A stretch of DNA of 21,324 nucleotides from DATIJJ01 sp035478255 (lineage in GTDB: Bacteria > Pseudomonadota > Gammaproteobacteria > DSM-16500). Made by a program: the position numbers and the translations under genes. A model generated the notes under the pieces. The model was not told the DNA's origin, did not search any database, and saw only the letters and a list, made by a program, of their open reading frames with translations. The stretch lies in NCBI GenBank assembly GCA_035478255.1, contig DATIJV010000114.1, positions 1-21,324 of the forward strand, read 5' to 3'. Each line of letters opens with the position of its first letter. Within the stretch, counting starts at the first letter, position 1. Shown here one piece after another: positions 21,271 through 21,324 of this stretch.

Positions 21271-21324
21271 TGTCATGCCAGCATGCTTTTAGCTGGCATC
21301 CAGCGTCTTTAAAGTCACTGGATG
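21271..21324. repeat. Dispersed ATGCCAGC hairpin repeat, cut by the window end
   Basis: ATGCCAGC (21275-21282) and GCTGGCAT (21292-21299) form an 8-bp stem. It is followed by an imperfect second hairpin, CCAGCGTCTTT / AAAGTCACTGG, and the sequence then runs off the window. Palindromes of the form TGTCATGCCAGC...GCTGGCATCCAG are commonly scattered in intracellular proteobacteria. No gene is seen from 21220 to the end. Confidence 0.6.

Noticed and set aside
1..21324. tRNA or rRNA genes
   Set aside because: No cloverleaf with a GGTTCGAATCC-type arm and no rRNA-like stretch was recognised on either strand; all gaps are short and explained by repeats or promoters.

Overview
The window looks like a chromosomal segment of a low-GC gammaproteobacterium, most likely of the order Legionellales (the Legionella/Coxiella/Aquicella side). 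The housekeeping proteins (Ffh, TrmD, TrmJ, SuhB, XseA, TadA, an IscS-type cysteine desulfurase) read as gammaproteobacterial. Two unrecognised multi-pass membrane proteins carry upstream direct repeats matching the PmrA box that controls Dot/Icm type IV effectors in Legionella and Coxiella. The order is an inference; no rRNA gene is present to confirm it.

Layout. 1-2000: a perfect long palindrome, a PmrA-like promoter and an orphan membrane protein (+). 2045-5615: ffh, then the operon rpsP-rimM-trmD-rplS (+), with a second long palindrome between ffh and the rpsP promoter and a half copy after rplS. 5735-7350: ogt and a CinA/YfaY-like gene (+). 7319-10243: three minus-strand genes, an RMD1/DUF155 protein, a second orphan membrane protein with the same PmrA-like promoter design, and tadA. 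10273-12607: xseA overlapping a family 4 glycosyltransferase (+). 12675-13133: YbaK-type aminoacyl-tRNA deacylase (-). 13276-19393: an envelope-sugar neighbourhood made of two GT-C type membrane proteins (+) around an UDP-galactopyranose-mutase-like flavoprotein and a cysteine desulfurase (both -). 19596-21219: trmJ (-) and suhB (+), divergent. The window ends in another dispersed hairpin repeat. No gap between genes exceeds 300 bp.

The least expected feature is a family of nested palindromic elements, with three full copies, one half copy, one single-arm copy and one core hairpin in 21 kb. Each full copy is an inverted pair of arms of about 55-70 bp around a conserved 21-bp centre, and each arm contains its own small hairpin whose stem sequence varies between copies while pairing is kept. 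Both ends carry an outward-facing perfect Shine-Dalgarno sequence. Copies sit just after stop codons, and two have become coding sequence: one now supplies the C-termini of both a glycosyltransferase and a shortened IscS-like protein, the other the last residues of the family 4 glycosyltransferase.

The second main observation is the shared promoter of the two orphan membrane genes: a PmrA-box-like repeat, exactly 7 nt, then TAAAATATAC. It makes both genes candidate Dot/Icm effectors or co-regulated envelope proteins.
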